From Imbroritus primus (lineage in GTDB: Bacteria > Pseudomonadota > Gammaproteobacteria > Burkholderiales > Burkholderiaceae), in the NCBI GenBank assembly GCA_000272025.2, contig AKCV02000011.1, positions 1-64,000 on the forward strand: a stretch of DNA of 64,000 nucleotides, written 5' to 3'. Below, one piece after another: positions 54,890 to 64,000 of the stretch (its first letter is position 1; every line of letters begins with the position of its first letter). The translations under genes and the position numbers were made by a program. The notes beneath the pieces were generated by a model. That model was not told the origin of the DNA. It saw only the letters and a program-made list of their open reading frames with translations, and searched no databases.

Positions 54890-55774
54890 ATGCCTGCCCT
54901 TCCACCTCCGCCCGACGCGCCGTGCACCATTAGCACGCTGCTGCAGTACGCCGTGAAAGCCGGGCTGCCTGCGCTGGAAGCGCGCATGTTGCTGACATTT
55001 TGCAGCGGACTGAGCCGTACTGCACTGATTACGCAGGATCAGACCACGCCCTCCGAGGCCGTCCGCACCGCCTTCCTGCAACGCGTGGCGCGTCGCCAGC
55101 AGGGCGAACCGATGGCGTATTTGCTGGGCGAACGCGAGTTTTTCGGCCGGATGTTCGCAGTCAGCCCGGCAGTGCTGATTCCACGACCGGATACGGAAAC
55201 CCTTGTGGAGTGGTCGCTGGACGTACTGCGCGATGAAGAGACGCCAGCGGTGCTGGAACTGGGGACTGGCAGCGGCATCATTGCCGTGACCATCGCCCTG
55301 GAACGGCCGGATGCGCATGTGCTCGCCACCGATGTGTCGGCTGCCGCGCTTGCGGTGGCGCGGCAGAACGCCGCTGACCTGAGCGCAGACAACACGACTT
55401 TCGCAACTTCCGACTGGTACGCAGCCATCGAACCAAAAGCACGCTACCAGCTCATTGTCAGCAACCCGCCCTACATCGCGGCAGACGACAGCCACCTGCG
55501 CGAGGGCGACCTGCGCTTCGAACCCGCTGGTGCGCTTACCGATCACGCTTGCGGGCTGAGCGCGTTGCGCACTATTGTCAGCGGCGCCCCGGCGCGTCTC
55601 GCACCCGGCGGATGGCTTTTGGTGGAACACGGGTACGATCAGGGAGAGGCCGTGCGCGGCCTGTTTCAGGCTGCCGGATTTGCCGAGGTGACAACACGGC
55701 GGGATCTGGCCGGACAGGAACGCTGCACCGGCGGATACTGGCCGGGAAATACCGCTTCCGCCGGACCGGCCTGA
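54890..55774 (+). CDS. prmC: Release factor glutamine methyltransferase
   Basis: This 294-residue SAM-dependent enzyme methylates the GGQ glutamine of RF1 and RF2. The N-terminal helical domain is followed by GEREFFGRMFAVSPAVLIPRPDTETLVEW, the SAM motif VLELGTGSGIIAVTIAL and the substrate-binding NPPY in IVSNPPYIAADD. Close linkage to prfA supports the assignment. Confidence 0.95.
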   Translation: MPALPPPPDAPCTISTLLQYAVKAGLPALEARMLLTFCSGLSRTALITQDQTTPSEAVRTAFLQRVARRQQGEPMAYLLGEREFFGRMFAVSPAVLIPRPDTETLVEWSLDVLRDEETPAVLELGTGSGIIAVTIALERPDAHVLATDVSAAALAVARQNAADLSADNTTFATSDWYAAIEPKARYQLIVSNPPYIAADDSHLREGDLRFEPAGALTDHACGLSALRTIVSGAPARLAPGGWLLVEHGYDQGEAVRGLFQAAGFAEVTTRRDLAGQERCTGGYWPGNTASAGPA

Positions 55775-55905
55775 GCCCGCGCACCCGGGCTTTCGCGTGG
55801 CCGACATCGTGATGCTCGGGGTGCGCGCCTGCCAGCCGGATCAGGAACCTGCCAATTCCGCTAGAATCCTATTGATTCAATCCCCCGAATTTTTGCGAGA
55901 GTTTC

Positions 55906-56217
55906 ATGAGCGACGTCCAACAGCATATTCAACAAATCGTCAACGGCAGCCCGGTCGTGCTTTTCATGAAAGGTACGGCACAGTTTCCGATGTGCGGCTT
56001 TTCCGGCCGTGCCATCCAGATCCTGAAGGCCTGCGGTGTCGAGCAGCCCACCACCGTCAACGTGCTGGAAGACGAAGGCATCCGCCAGGGTATCAAGACC
56101 TTCTCCAACTGGCCCACCATTCCCCAGCTGTATGTCAACGGCGAATTCATCGGCGGCTCCGACATCATGATGGAGATGTACCAGAGCGGTGAACTGCAAA
56201 CGCTGCTGAAAGGGTGA
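55906..56217 (+). CDS. grxD: Monothiol glutaredoxin GrxD
   Basis: This 103-residue monothiol glutaredoxin carries and delivers Fe-S clusters. The active site CGFS lies in QFPMCGFSGRA, the glutathione-binding segment WPTIPQLYVNGEFIGGSDIM is intact, and FMKG precedes it. It overlaps ubiX by about four bases. Confidence 0.96.
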   Translation: MSDVQQHIQQIVNGSPVVLFMKGTAQFPMCGFSGRAIQILKACGVEQPTTVNVLEDEGIRQGIKTFSNWPTIPQLYVNGEFIGGSDIMMEMYQSGELQTLLKG

Positions 56218-56855
56218 GCGTGTCCGCGCAGCGCATCGTCGTCGCCATCACCGGCGCTACCGGCGCCATCTATGGCGTACGGCTGCTGGAGGTGTTGCGC
56301 GACTATGCTGCGGTCGAGACGCATCTGCTGATCTCGCCAGCCGGCGTGATGAACCTGCAGCACGAGCTGGACCGGGATCGCGCCGACGTGGAAGCGCTGG
56401 CTGATGTCGTGCACAACCCGCGCGACATTGGCGCGACGATTGCCAGCGGATCTTTCGCCACGCATGGCATGGTGATTGCGCCGTGTTCGATGCGGACCTT
56501 GGCCGCCGTGGCGCACGGTTTGTCGGACAACCTTATCACGCGCGCGGCCGACGTCTGCCTGAAGGAGCGCCGCCGGCTGATCATGATGGTCCGCGAAACG
56601 CCGCTCAATCTCGCGCACCTGCGTAATATGACGGCGGTGACGGAAATGGGGGCGATCGTCTTCCCCCCGGTTCCCGGTTTCTATCAGAAGCCAGCGAGCA
56701 TTGCCGACCTCGTCGATCATACGGTCGGCCGGGTCATCGATACGCTGGGCCTGACCCAGACCCTGGCGCCCAGTTGGCCCGGCCTGCGGGGCGATCCCCA
56801 CGGCGAAGCCGGCGCTGCGCCGGCGCGCAACGTGCCAGCACCGACCCAGGATTAG
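56214..56855 (+). CDS. ubiX: Flavin prenyltransferase UbiX
   Basis: This 213-residue protein makes the prenylated FMN cofactor used by the decarboxylase UbiD in ubiquinone synthesis. It opens RIVVAITGATGAIYGVRLLEVL and contains GSFATHGMVIAPCSMRTLAAVAHGLSDNLITRAADVCLKERR, typical of the family. The start is GTG 56214, overlapping the grxD stop; GTG 56220 is an alternative. The C-terminal 20 residues are Ala/Pro-rich and not conserved. Confidence 0.95.
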   Translation: MSVSAQRIVVAITGATGAIYGVRLLEVLRDYAAVETHLLISPAGVMNLQHELDRDRADVEALADVVHNPRDIGATIASGSFATHGMVIAPCSMRTLAAVAHGLSDNLITRAADVCLKERRRLIMMVRETPLNLAHLRNMTAVTEMGAIVFPPVPGFYQKPASIADLVDHTVGRVIDTLGLTQTLAPSWPGLRGDPHGEAGAAPARNVPAPTQD

Positions 56856-56865
56856 CAAGACCTGA

Positions 56866-56892
56866 CAGGCGCCTCATGATGGCCGGCGCCTG
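56866..56892. terminator. Hairpin between convergent ubiX and a small lipoprotein gene
   Basis: CAGGCGCC and GGCGCCTG pair across an 11-base loop. No T run follows on either strand, so terminator function is uncertain. Confidence 0.4.
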
Positions 56893-56901
56893 CCATCCGG
56901 A

Positions 56902-57105
56902 TCAGCGCCAGTGACGATAGCCGCCGCGATAACCGCCGCGATAGCCACGATGGTAGTAACGCGGCCCCACATACACGGATGGCGCAACATAGACCGGCGC
57001 AGGCGCCACGACTGCCGGCTCACCGTAGCCATAGTACGGATCAGCAGGGTAGACGGCGCAGCCCCCCAGTACAGCCGCGGCAGCGGCAATCAACAGTGCT
57101 TTCAT
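56902..57105 (-). CDS. Small Tyr/Gly-rich lipoprotein
   Basis: This 67-residue protein has a lipoprotein signal (MKALLIAAAAAVLGGCAVYP, lipobox LGGC) and a mature part rich in Tyr, Pro, Val and then RGGYRGGYR repeats. Similar YXG-rich small lipoproteins are common in Burkholderiales and have no known function. Convergent with ubiX. Confidence 0.8.
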   Translation of the reverse strand: MKALLIAAAAAVLGGCAVYPADPYYGYGEPAVVAPAPVYVAPSVYVGPRYYHRGYRGGYRGGYRHWR

Positions 57106-57258
57106 GGCGAATCCTTACGAGATCTGTAGACAAAGTGCAATCACGAAGCCATGCCAAGTCGTGTTGCCCATGTGCGTAAGGTCGTTATAGCGCGTCGCGC
57201 GTCATGACTGGGTCAAGCCGGTGTAATCCGTGTAACCAGTCGCAACACTGCGCGCGGA

Positions 57259-57888
57259 TCACCAGCCCTGGCGCGGCTTGGCGGCTGGTGCACTGGCCGC
57301 CCCGCGCGGCGCGGCGCCCGCAGCCGACGCAGCGGACGGAGCAGCCATCAGCGGACGCGCTGCGTCCGTGAGCAGCTCGACCGTACCGGTATCCGGCTGG
57401 TCGGGAATCGCGTACATCTCCACGGTCATGGGTGCGCGGATCCAGCCGGCATGCGTTGCCGACACCATGCGGCCGCCCGCTCCGGCAACCTGCTCCTGCT
57501 CGACGCGCATCGGTTTGCCAAACGCCTTGGTCAGTGCGGCCAGTACCTTGGCATCCGACTTGGCGCCCTGCGTCGGCACCACCAGACCCACCAGGCTCGT
57601 GCCGTCGACGACAGCTACTGCGCGGTTCCCGTCCATGATGTCCGGACGCAGCTTCTCGGGGAAGCCGATCATCATCAGCGAGCGGTCGGAGCGTGCAGTG
57701 TCGGCGCACAGGGCCGTGTAGCGCTCGCCGTCAGGGGTGCGCACATCCGCGCACAATGGCAGGCGAGGAAACGGAGCGCCGAGCGCGAGCGTACCCAATG
57801 TGTCGGAAATGGTGACCGCGGATGCAGCGGTGGCAGAAAGCGCGAGGGCGGCAGCCAGGAGGCTGCGGGAAAGAAGAGATGATTTCAT
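57259..57888 (-). CDS. Secreted protein of unknown function
   Basis: A 209-residue product from ATG 57888 (57894 is possible) with a signal peptide ending near ATAASA. The mature protein has two cysteines (LCADVR, LCADTA) that may form a disulfide, an alpha/beta middle, and a low-complexity Ala/Pro tail. No family was recognised. It is separated from its neighbours by its own intergenic regions. Confidence 0.75.
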   Translation of the reverse strand: MKSSLLSRSLLAAALALSATAASAVTISDTLGTLALGAPFPRLPLCADVRTPDGERYTALCADTARSDRSLMMIGFPEKLRPDIMDGNRAVAVVDGTSLVGLVVPTQGAKSDAKVLAALTKAFGKPMRVEQEQVAGAGGRMVSATHAGWIRAPMTVEMYAIPDQPDTGTVELLTDAARPLMAAPSAASAAGAAPRGAASAPAAKPRQGW

Positions 57889-57976
57889 GAGCATCCGGAA
57901 AAAGCGGTATCAACGCAATTGGAGTCTGTCTGCCGACAAGTGTTCCGCCACTCCGGAATCGAACTGCCGTGCCTGC

Positions 57977-58183
57977 TTACGAAAACACTAGCGGCATCAC
58001 ATAACCCACCGCGAGGATAGCGCCAAGCACCAACACGACGGCAATCACAGCGGACGCGGCCGTCATTTTGCATGTTTCGACCGTATCGTCACCACTGCCT
58101 TCGCTATGCACCATCGAGGCGTGCGGATCGGTTTCGTGCGCGCGACCCAGGTGGTGCGGGCCGTTCGGCATATTGAGCTGCAT
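57977..58183 (-). CDS. Small single-pass membrane protein
   Basis: This 68-residue protein has a His/Asp-rich N-terminal half (HHLGRAHETDPHASMVHSEG) and one C-terminal helix (AASAVIAVVLVLGAILAVGYVMPLVF). AAGGAG lies six bases before ATG 58183, which supports it. Function unknown. Confidence 0.72.
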   Translation of the reverse strand: MQLNMPNGPHHLGRAHETDPHASMVHSEGSGDDTVETCKMTAASAVIAVVLVLGAILAVGYVMPLVFS

Positions 58184-58540
58184 GACGTCTCCTTGCTGAG
58201 TTCGCTACGGAACATGCCGCCATATCGATGCATATGCTGCGGCGCGCTCGTGTGCGTATTGTCGTTGTCTGCTCGTCCTTCCACTATAGCCCGGAGCCCG
58301 CGCGCTTCCAAGCGTGACGCGGACAGCGCTCTAAAAGTAACAAAACGAAAAAGTGATTCACGCGACACCATCGCTTCACGATAATGAAGATGCCTATTGC
58401 CCTGATTGTGCCCCGCCGGTAGGCCGGCCATGGCGTTCTACAATCAAGATGCCTTGCAGCGCAAAGCATCCTGCGGCTCTGCTCCCGCCGTTCTCCCTGC
58501 TGCGCTCCCGCGCCGGTCATCGTGACGCTCGTGACGCAGC
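58184..58540. other. Divergent promoter region before opgG
   Basis: No gene was found. It must hold the promoters of the small membrane protein (minus) and of opgGH (plus). A TACAAT at 58439-58444 could be a -10 for opgG but lacks a -35. Confidence 0.4.
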
Positions 58541-58553
58541 ATGGAGGATCCCC

Positions 58554-58580
58554 ATGACCTCGATTGCGACTCTATCGTGA
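58554..58580 (+). CDS. Possible 8-codon upstream reading frame before opgG
   Basis: GGAGG stands at ideal spacing before ATG 58554, which opens an 8-codon frame (MTSIATLS). Its TGA overlaps a GTG (58577) in the opgG frame. None of the candidate opgG starts has a good ribosome site of its own, so this short frame may couple translation, or the start annotation of opgG is off. Confidence 0.35.
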   Translation: MTSIATLS

Positions 58581-58606
58581 CTCATCGGCCGTTGTTCTTC
58601 TTCCGT

Positions 58607-60148
58607 ATGTTTTCCGCAACCCGCCTGGGGCGGACATCCCCGTCGCTCGCGTGCATCGTTGGCATGGTACTGGCCTTGTGCAGCATTCCTGCCGCACAGG
58701 CTTTCGATTTCAACGACGTCGCAGCCAAGGCCAAGGCCCTCGCGCAACGCAACTATGAAGCCCCTGCCAAGAATCTTCCTCGCGAACTCGAAAACCTCAG
58801 CTTCGATGCCTATCGCGACATCCGCTACCGGCCGGAGAAATTCCTGTGGCGCAATAACACGCTGCCGTTCGAGATCGCGTTTTTCCATCAGGGCTATTTC
58901 TTCGACCGCCCGGTGAAGATCAATGAGGTCAACGCACAAGGCGTGCGCGAAATCCGCTTCAACCCAGCCGACTTTACCTACGGCGCCAACAAGGTTGATC
59001 CAGCCAAGTTGCGCAATCTCGGCTTTGCCGGCTTCCGCATCCATTTCCCGATCAACACGCCGAAGTACAAAGACGAAATCATCTCCTTCCTGGGTGCCAC
59101 CTATTTCCGCGCACTCGGCAAGAACCAGCACTACGGTCAATCAGCGCGCGGCCTCGCAATCGACACTGCGTTGAGTTCTGGCGAGGAATTCCCGCACTTC
59201 GTCGAATACTGGCTCGTGCGGCCGGCCGGGGGAGCACGCGAGATCGTGGTGTACGCCCTGCTCGATTCACGTCGCGCCACGGGTGCCTACCGCTTCACGA
59301 TCCGGCCGGGCGACGACACCATCGTCGATGTGAAAACGCGCCTGTTCCTGCGCAGCAATGTGAGCAAGCTTGGCATTGCCCCGCTCACGAGCATGTTCTA
59401 TTTCGGCGAGAACCAGCCGCCCGCGGTGCCTGACTTCCGCCCGGAAGCCCATGACTCGGACGGTCTGTCGATCCACTCCGGCACGGGCGAATGGATCTGG
59501 AGGCCGCTGGTCAACCCGAAGCGCCTGCTCGTCACATCATTTGCTCTAAGCAACCCACAGGGCTTCGGCCTGCTGCAGCGCGACCGCCGCTTTGCCAGCT
59601 ACGAGGACCTGGCACTGCGCTACGAGACACGTCCTGGCGTGTGGATCCAGCCGAAGGGCAAGTGGGGCGCAGGCCGGGTCGAGCTGGTGCAGATTCCCAC
59701 GCCGGACGAGACCAACGACAACATCGTCGCGCAATGGATTCCCGACACGCCACCCGCGCCAAAGCAGCCGTACGACCTCGAGTACCGCATGCTGTGGCAG
59801 AAGGACAACGAGCCCCGCCCCAACCAGGCGTGGGTCACGCAAACGCGCCGCGGACATGGCTGGGGCCACGGCAAGCCCGATGACAGCGAACTGTTCGTGG
59901 TGGATTTCGAAGGCACGGTCTTCAAATCGCTCGGCGACAAGGCACGCATCGAACCGGTGGTATCCGGCGAACAGAACGTGCAGATCCTGAACACCTACTA
60001 TCAACGCAACGAGGCCACCGGCGGCGGGCGCATGAACATCCGCATCCGCCGTGTCGACGCGGACAAGCCGGTCGAACTGCGTGGCTACCTCCGTAACGGC
60101 AACATTGCGATCTCAGAAACGTGGAGCTACATCCTTCCCCCAAGCTAA
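58607..60148 (+). CDS. opgG: Osmoregulated periplasmic glucan biosynthesis protein OpgG
   Basis: This 513-residue periplasmic protein helps build or branch osmoregulated periplasmic glucans. A signal peptide (ending IPAAQA) precedes [21 protein letters not shown], and family segments follow: [10 protein letters not shown]-like [52 protein letters not shown] 58607 gives normal length; GTG 58577 or ATG 58541 would lengthen the signal. It overlaps opgH by 28 bases. Confidence 0.93.
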   Translation: MFSATRLGRTSPSLACIVGMVLALCSIPAAQAFDFNDVAAKAKALAQRNYEAPAKNLPRELENLSFDAYRDIRYRPEKFLWRNNTLPFEIAFFHQGYFFDRPVKINEVNAQGVREIRFNPADFTYGANKVDPAKLRNLGFAGFRIHFPINTPKYKDEIISFLGATYFRALGKNQHYGQSARGLAIDTALSSGEEFPHFVEYWLVRPAGGAREIVVYALLDSRRATGAYRFTIRPGDDTIVDVKTRLFLRSNVSKLGIAPLTSMFYFGENQPPAVPDFRPEAHDSDGLSIHSGTGEWIWRPLVNPKRLLVTSFALSNPQGFGLLQRDRRFASYEDLALRYETRPGVWIQPKGKWGAGRVELVQIPTPDETNDNIVAQWIPDTPPAPKQPYDLEYRMLWQKDNEPRPNQAWVTQTRRGHGWGHGKPDDSELFVVDFEGTVFKSLGDKARIEPVVSGEQNVQILNTYYQRNEATGGGRMNIRIRRVDADKPVELRGYLRNGNIAISETWSYILPPS

Positions 60149-62667
60149 CCGCACCGCGTGACACGGCGGCGCAGCCCGCCGCGCGTGTCGACGCCTACCT
60201 CGACCGACTGGCCCTCGCCCCCGCACAGCGGGAAGCCATCGAGCGCACGCTCCCGCGCGAGCACCAAGCGAGCGCGACCGCAGCGATGTCGGCGCTGCAC
60301 GAGCAACTGGCCGGTGGCAGCGACCTTGCCGACGGCACCCCGCCCGCCTACGCCTCGGTGGAAGCACGCTTGACTGGCGGCCGGTACGGTACCGCCGACA
60401 CACACTCTCTGACAGGCATCACACACGATGCCGAAGGTCGCACCCGCCTCGACACCATGCCCCCTGCCCATCGCACCTCGATGGTGCCGGAGGCGTGGCC
60501 ACCGCATATCGTGGTGGCAGGCGCACAGCGCTTGTGGCAACGCCTGCGTGGCCGCCCTGTGGAGGAGCGCACTTCCGACGCCCCGGCGCCACGCTGGCGC
60601 TGGAACCTGGCCGGCAAGACACGCCGCTACATCCTGTTGCTGCTCGTCATCCTGCAGACTGCCTACGCGACATACGGCATGTCGGTCGTCTTGCCCTACA
60701 GCGGCACCAAGCCGCTGGAAATGGGCGTGATGGCTTTCTTCGCGATTCTCTTTGCCTGGGTGTCGGCCGGCTTCTGGACCGCACTGATGGGCTTCTGGAC
60801 CCTACTGCTGCGCGGGGACCGCTTCCTGGTATCGCGCATGGCGAACCGCGAGACGCCGATTCCACCCGAAGCGCGGACCGCCATCATCATGCCGATCGCC
60901 AATGAAGACGTGGCACGCGTGATCGCGGGCCTGCGCGCGACCTATGCCTCCGTGGCGCGTACCGGCGAGCTCGACCGTTTCGACTTCTTCATCCTCAGCG
61001 ACAGCGGCAACCCCGACATCCGCACCGCGGAAATGGCGGCGTGGCGCACGCTCTGTCAGGAGCTCGAGGCCTTCGGGCGCATTTTCTACCGCTGGCGCAA
61101 GATCCGCGTCAAGCGCAAGACTGGCAACGTCGCCGACTTCTGCCGACGCTGGGGCACGCAGTATCGCTACATGGTCGTGCTCGATGCCGACAGCGTGATG
61201 AGCGGCGAATGCCTGACCACCATGGTACGCATGATGGAAGGCGCGCCCAACGCCGGCATCATCCAGACCGCGCCGTACGCATTCGGCCGTGAAACCCTGT
61301 ACGCGCGCGTGCAGCAGTTCGCCACACGCGTCTACGGTCCGCTGTACACCGCCGGCCTGCACTTCTGGCAGCTCGGCGAGTCGCATTACTGGGGGCATAA
61401 CGCCATCATCCGCGTCGCGCCGTTCATCAAGCATTGCGCGCTCGCGCCGCTGCCCGGCAAGGGCCCCCTAGCCGGCGAGATCCTGTCGCACGATTTCGTC
61501 GAGGCCGCCATGATGCGACGCGCGGGCTGGTCTGTCTGGATCGCTTATGACCTGCACGGCAGCTACGAGGAGCTGCCGCCCAACCTGCTGGACGAACTGA
61601 AGCGTGATCGCCGCTGGTGCCAGGGCAACCTGATGAACTTCCGCCTGTGGCTCAAGCAGGGCTTTCACGCCGTGCACCGTTTCGTCTTCCTGACCGGTGT
61701 GATGGCCTATCTGTCGGCGCCGCTGTGGTTCCTGTTCCTGCTCATCTCCACGCTGCTGCTGGCGGAACACACGCTCGTCGCACCGGAATACTTCAGCCAG
61801 CCCTACCAGCTGTTTCCGAACTGGCCGGAGTGGCATCCGGAAAAGGCCCTTGCCTTGTTCACTGTTACGGCCACGCTACTGTTCCTGCCGAAGATCCTCA
61901 GTGTCGCCGTCATCATGGCGCACGGCGCGCGCCAGTTCGGGGGCAATCTGCGTCTGGTCGGAAGCATGCTGATCGAGGTGGTCATCTCCGCATTGCTCGC
62001 GCCGACGCGCATGCTGTTCCACAGTACCTTCGTCACCGCCGCTCTCAGCGGCTGGGGCATCAGCTGGAAATCGCCACCGCGCGAGGATGCCGAGACCACC
62101 TGGGGGGAAGCGATCCGCCGGCATGGCCTGTACACGCTGCTCGGTCTCGGCTGGGGCGCGCTCGTGTGGTGGCTCAATCCGTCTTATCTGCTGTGGCTGC
62201 TGCCTATCGTCGGTGCGCTGGTCGTGTCGATTCCACTCTCGGTATTTCTTAGCCGTGTCTCGTTGGGTAGATGGCTGCGGCGCGCCCGCTTCTTCCTGAT
62301 CCCGGAAGAGGCCCGCCCACCGCGCGAGTTGCGCGACATGCAGCGATATTTGCGCCGCACCCGGGCATTCCCCGGCTTCATCGATGCCGTGGTCGACCCG
62401 CACGTCAACGCACTGGCCTGTGCCACCGGCACCGCACGGCCTCGCCAGCGTGCGGCACTGCGCTTCCAGAAATCCCGGCTGGTACAGATCGCACAGCGCA
62501 ACGGACCGCAGGCACTCGACAACGCACAACGCAACCTGCTGCTGAGCGATCCGCTGGCACTATCGCAATTGCACCTCGCTGTGTGGAGCCACCCGGACAC
62601 GCATGCCGACTGGGGCGTACCGGTGACTATGCCGCCATCTCCGTCAACTGGGCCGGCAGCCGGATAA
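60121..62667 (+). CDS. opgH: Glucans biosynthesis glucosyltransferase OpgH
   Basis: This 848-residue inner-membrane GT2 enzyme polymerises the beta-1,2 glucan backbone from UDP-glucose. Two helices (~165-220) precede the catalytic domain, which shows [23 protein letters not shown] (DxD), [17 protein letters not shown] and the RRWCQGN (QxxRW-type) motif; five to six helices follow. The GTG start lies in the end of opgG, giving translational coupling. Its 3' end overlaps the convergent kinase gene by 41 bases. Confidence 0.95.
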   Translation: MELHPSPKLTAPRDTAAQPAARVDAYLDRLALAPAQREAIERTLPREHQASATAAMSALHEQLAGGSDLADGTPPAYASVEARLTGGRYGTADTHSLTGITHDAEGRTRLDTMPPAHRTSMVPEAWPPHIVVAGAQRLWQRLRGRPVEERTSDAPAPRWRWNLAGKTRRYILLLLVILQTAYATYGMSVVLPYSGTKPLEMGVMAFFAILFAWVSAGFWTALMGFWTLLLRGDRFLVSRMANRETPIPPEARTAIIMPIANEDVARVIAGLRATYASVARTGELDRFDFFILSDSGNPDIRTAEMAAWRTLCQELEAFGRIFYRWRKIRVKRKTGNVADFCRRWGTQYRYMVVLDADSVMSGECLTTMVRMMEGAPNAGIIQTAPYAFGRETLYARVQQFATRVYGPLYTAGLHFWQLGESHYWGHNAIIRVAPFIKHCALAPLPGKGPLAGEILSHDFVEAAMMRRAGWSVWIAYDLHGSYEELPPNLLDELKRDRRWCQGNLMNFRLWLKQGFHAVHRFVFLTGVMAYLSAPLWFLFLLISTLLLAEHTLVAPEYFSQPYQLFPNWPEWHPEKALALFTVTATLLFLPKILSVAVIMAHGARQFGGNLRLVGSMLIEVVISALLAPTRMLFHSTFVTAALSGWGISWKSPPREDAETTWGEAIRRHGLYTLLGLGWGALVWWLNPSYLLWLLPIVGALVVSIPLSVFLSRVSLGRWLRRARFFLIPEEARPPRELRDMQRYLRRTRAFPGFIDAVVDPHVNALACATGTARPRQRAALRFQKSRLVQIAQRNGPQALDNAQRNLLLSDPLALSQLHLAVWSHPDTHADWGVPVTMPPSPSTGPAAG

Positions 62668-64000
62668 AGAATGTCGCCCCAGCGCCATGCGCGCTGTGGA
62701 CGCCGACATCGCCGTTGTGCCGCTGCACCACGGTCCGCACAAACACCAGCCCGAGCCCGATCCCTTCCGGCTGGACCTGGCCCGGGACCTGGATGCGCTG
62801 GAACGGCTGAAACAGGCGCAACTGGTCTTCGGGTGAAATGCCCCGCCCCTGGTCGATGACCTCGATCACATAGACGTGGTCCTCCGCACGCAGGCGCAAG
62901 GTCACCGTACCCTTGGCCGGGCTGAACTTGATGGCATTGCCGGTCAGGTTGATGACCGCACGCACCAGCAGGGAACGGTCACCCACCACCGACGCTTCAC
63001 TCACCTGCAAGTCGGTCAGCAAGGTCACGCCATGCGCATTGGCCAGGACCCACATTTCATCGGAGGCATCCATGACAATCTCGACCAGGTCGAGCGGCTC
63101 CTGCCGGATGACGCTTGATTCCGCCTTGGCAAGCTGGATGAATTCGTCCGCCAACCCCAGCGTGCGGCGCGCATAGTTACTCACACGCTGCGCCAGTTCG
63201 TTTTCGCTGACTGCCGTATTGCGGTCTTTCTGCAGTTCGAGCAAGGCGAGGATCGATGCCTGGGGAGAACGGATATCATGCGACAGGAAACGCATCATTT
63301 CCTCGCGCTTGCGCTCGGCCTGGCGAATCGAGTTGATGTCCACCCAGATGACGATATAGCCGGCCGTCGTGCCCATCGAGGTGCGCAATGGCCCGCCGCG
63401 CATTAGCATGGCTCGGCCGCTCCGGTCGGTCAGCTCGATGCCATCGACGCTACGCTCGCTCAGTGGCGCGGTCTCGCCAGCGATCAGTTGCTCGACGTAC
63501 CGCTGGCCGGCATCGGAGTCGGGGAACAGTTCCGCCACGATGTCGCGCAGTGCTGCGCCTCCGTCCTCCAGCCCGTCGCGCCCCACGCCCGGAACATCGA
63601 GGTGGCCGATCAGGGCGACCGCTTGCCGGTTGGCCAGCGTCACGCGCCCCCCCAGGTTACAGACCACAGTGGCATCCGGCACGCTATCGATGCCATCCGC
63701 CAGGAACTGCCGCAAATTGCGTACGCGCGATGTGACGCGGTGCATGTCCATGACACGCTGGTCGAGCGTATCGCTCATGCGATGCGTGCTGATCGCCTCA
63801 TGAAACAGCACAGGCTCCTGATCAAGCCGGCTGAACTCATCCGCCAGATAGCGCAGCGCTGCCTCCTGCCGGCGCCAGCTCCATATCGGATACACCAGTG
63901 CGATCCCGATGAGTGCAGCCATCGGCGCAAACCAGACGTGAGCGCGATCCAGCAGCACCAGGCAGAGCAGCAGCACGCTGACGAGAATCACACCGGTCGC
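62627..64000 (-). CDS. Sensor histidine kinase, 5' end cut by the window edge
   Basis: At least 457 residues, open to position 64000. Two hydrophobic helices at the visible N terminus are followed by a PAS domain ([31 protein letters not shown]), a HisKA domain with the phospho-His in [12 protein letters not shown], and a HATPase with N box ([12 protein letters not shown]), DQGRGI and GIGLGLVFV. The three-helix/PAS/kinase layout is that of CHASE2-type kinases, whose sensor domain would lie off the edge. No response regulator is adjacent in the window. Confidence 0.93.
   Translation of the reverse strand, partial: ATGVILVSVLLLCLVLLDRAHVWFAPMAALIGIALVYPIWSWRRQEAALRYLADEFSRLDQEPVLFHEAISTHRMSDTLDQRVMDMHRVTSRVRNLRQFLADGIDSVPDATVVCNLGGRVTLANRQAVALIGHLDVPGVGRDGLEDGGAALRDIVAELFPDSDAGQRYVEQLIAGETAPLSERSVDGIELTDRSGRAMLMRGGPLRTSMGTTAGYIVIWVDINSIRQAERKREEMMRFLSHDIRSPQASILALLELQKDRNTAVSENELAQRVSNYARRTLGLADEFIQLAKAESSVIRQEPLDLVEIVMDASDEMWVLANAHGVTLLTDLQVSEASVVGDRSLLVRAVINLTGNAIKFSPAKGTVTLRLRAEDHVYVIEVIDQGRGISPEDQLRLFQPFQRIQVPGQVQPEGIGLGLVFVRTVVQRHNGDVGVHSAHGAGATFFIRLPAQLTEMAA

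Overview
This GC-rich window looks like a betaproteobacterial chromosome, probably Burkholderiaceae of the Cupriavidus/Ralstonia type. The support is gene content and order (rpe-gph-trpE-trpG-trpD-trpC; hemA-prfA-prmC-grxD-ubiX; opgG-opgH), FUSC, M61 and UbiH-family proteins, and an rRNA leader of betaproteobacterial type. The genus is inference; no search was possible.

Left backbone (1-17984). The left edge carries the promoter and boxA leader of an rRNA operon that runs off the window on the minus strand. Next come an enoyl-CoA hydratase, mltA, a tiny membrane protein and apaG. Rightward follow rpe, gph, a possible Trp-rich leader peptide, trpE, trpG, trpD, trpC, a CYTH-domain protein and ung. 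Several of these overlap by ATGA or similar, so they look like one operon. Leftward are a FUSC transporter, an M61 peptidase, dsbC and a UbiH-family monooxygenase; ychF faces right.

Genomic island (about 17985-50041, ~32 kb). A tyrosine integrase starts just after ychF. The last 15 bases of ychF (CTGTTCAACGTCTGA) recur exactly at 50027-50041. I read these as attL and attR, so the element inserts at the ychF 3' end and restores the coding sequence. TGAGTAC-type heptamers cluster near both ends. The island holds: (i) integrase, an unknown gene, an AlpA regulator and a replication-initiator-like protein; (ii) a decayed Tn4371-like ICE fragment; (iii) a 19-kb leftward operon that is a DISARM defence system; (iv) a second, unrecognised module; (v) a hipBA toxin-antitoxin pair at the right end.

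The DISARM operon reads HTH, drmMII, drmD, drmMI, a DUF4209-like gene, a GHKL ATPase gene, drmA, drmB, drmC. It has the class 1 core (drmD, drmMI, drmA, drmB, drmC) plus a class 2-type cytosine methylase. Two extra genes sit inside it. One encodes a DUF4209-like protein with an RNxxxHG motif, as in HEPN ribonucleases. The other encodes a GHKL ATPase with a C-terminal PD-(D/E)XK nuclease-like domain. Both are joined to their neighbours by overlaps or a 12-bp gap, so they probably work with DISARM. This is the most promising undescribed system here. The second module (42945-47858) combines an HTH regulator, a zinc-binding AAA+ ATPase, a SLOG-like protein, a lipoprotein, a membrane protein and two unknowns.

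Right backbone (50042-64000). This holds a GlsB/YeaQ protein, an orphan OmpR-type response regulator with three 11-bp repeats upstream, hemA, prfA, a small Ala/Lys-rich lipoprotein with a strong terminator, prmC, grxD, ubiX, three small envelope proteins, opgG-opgH, and a sensor histidine kinase cut by the right edge.
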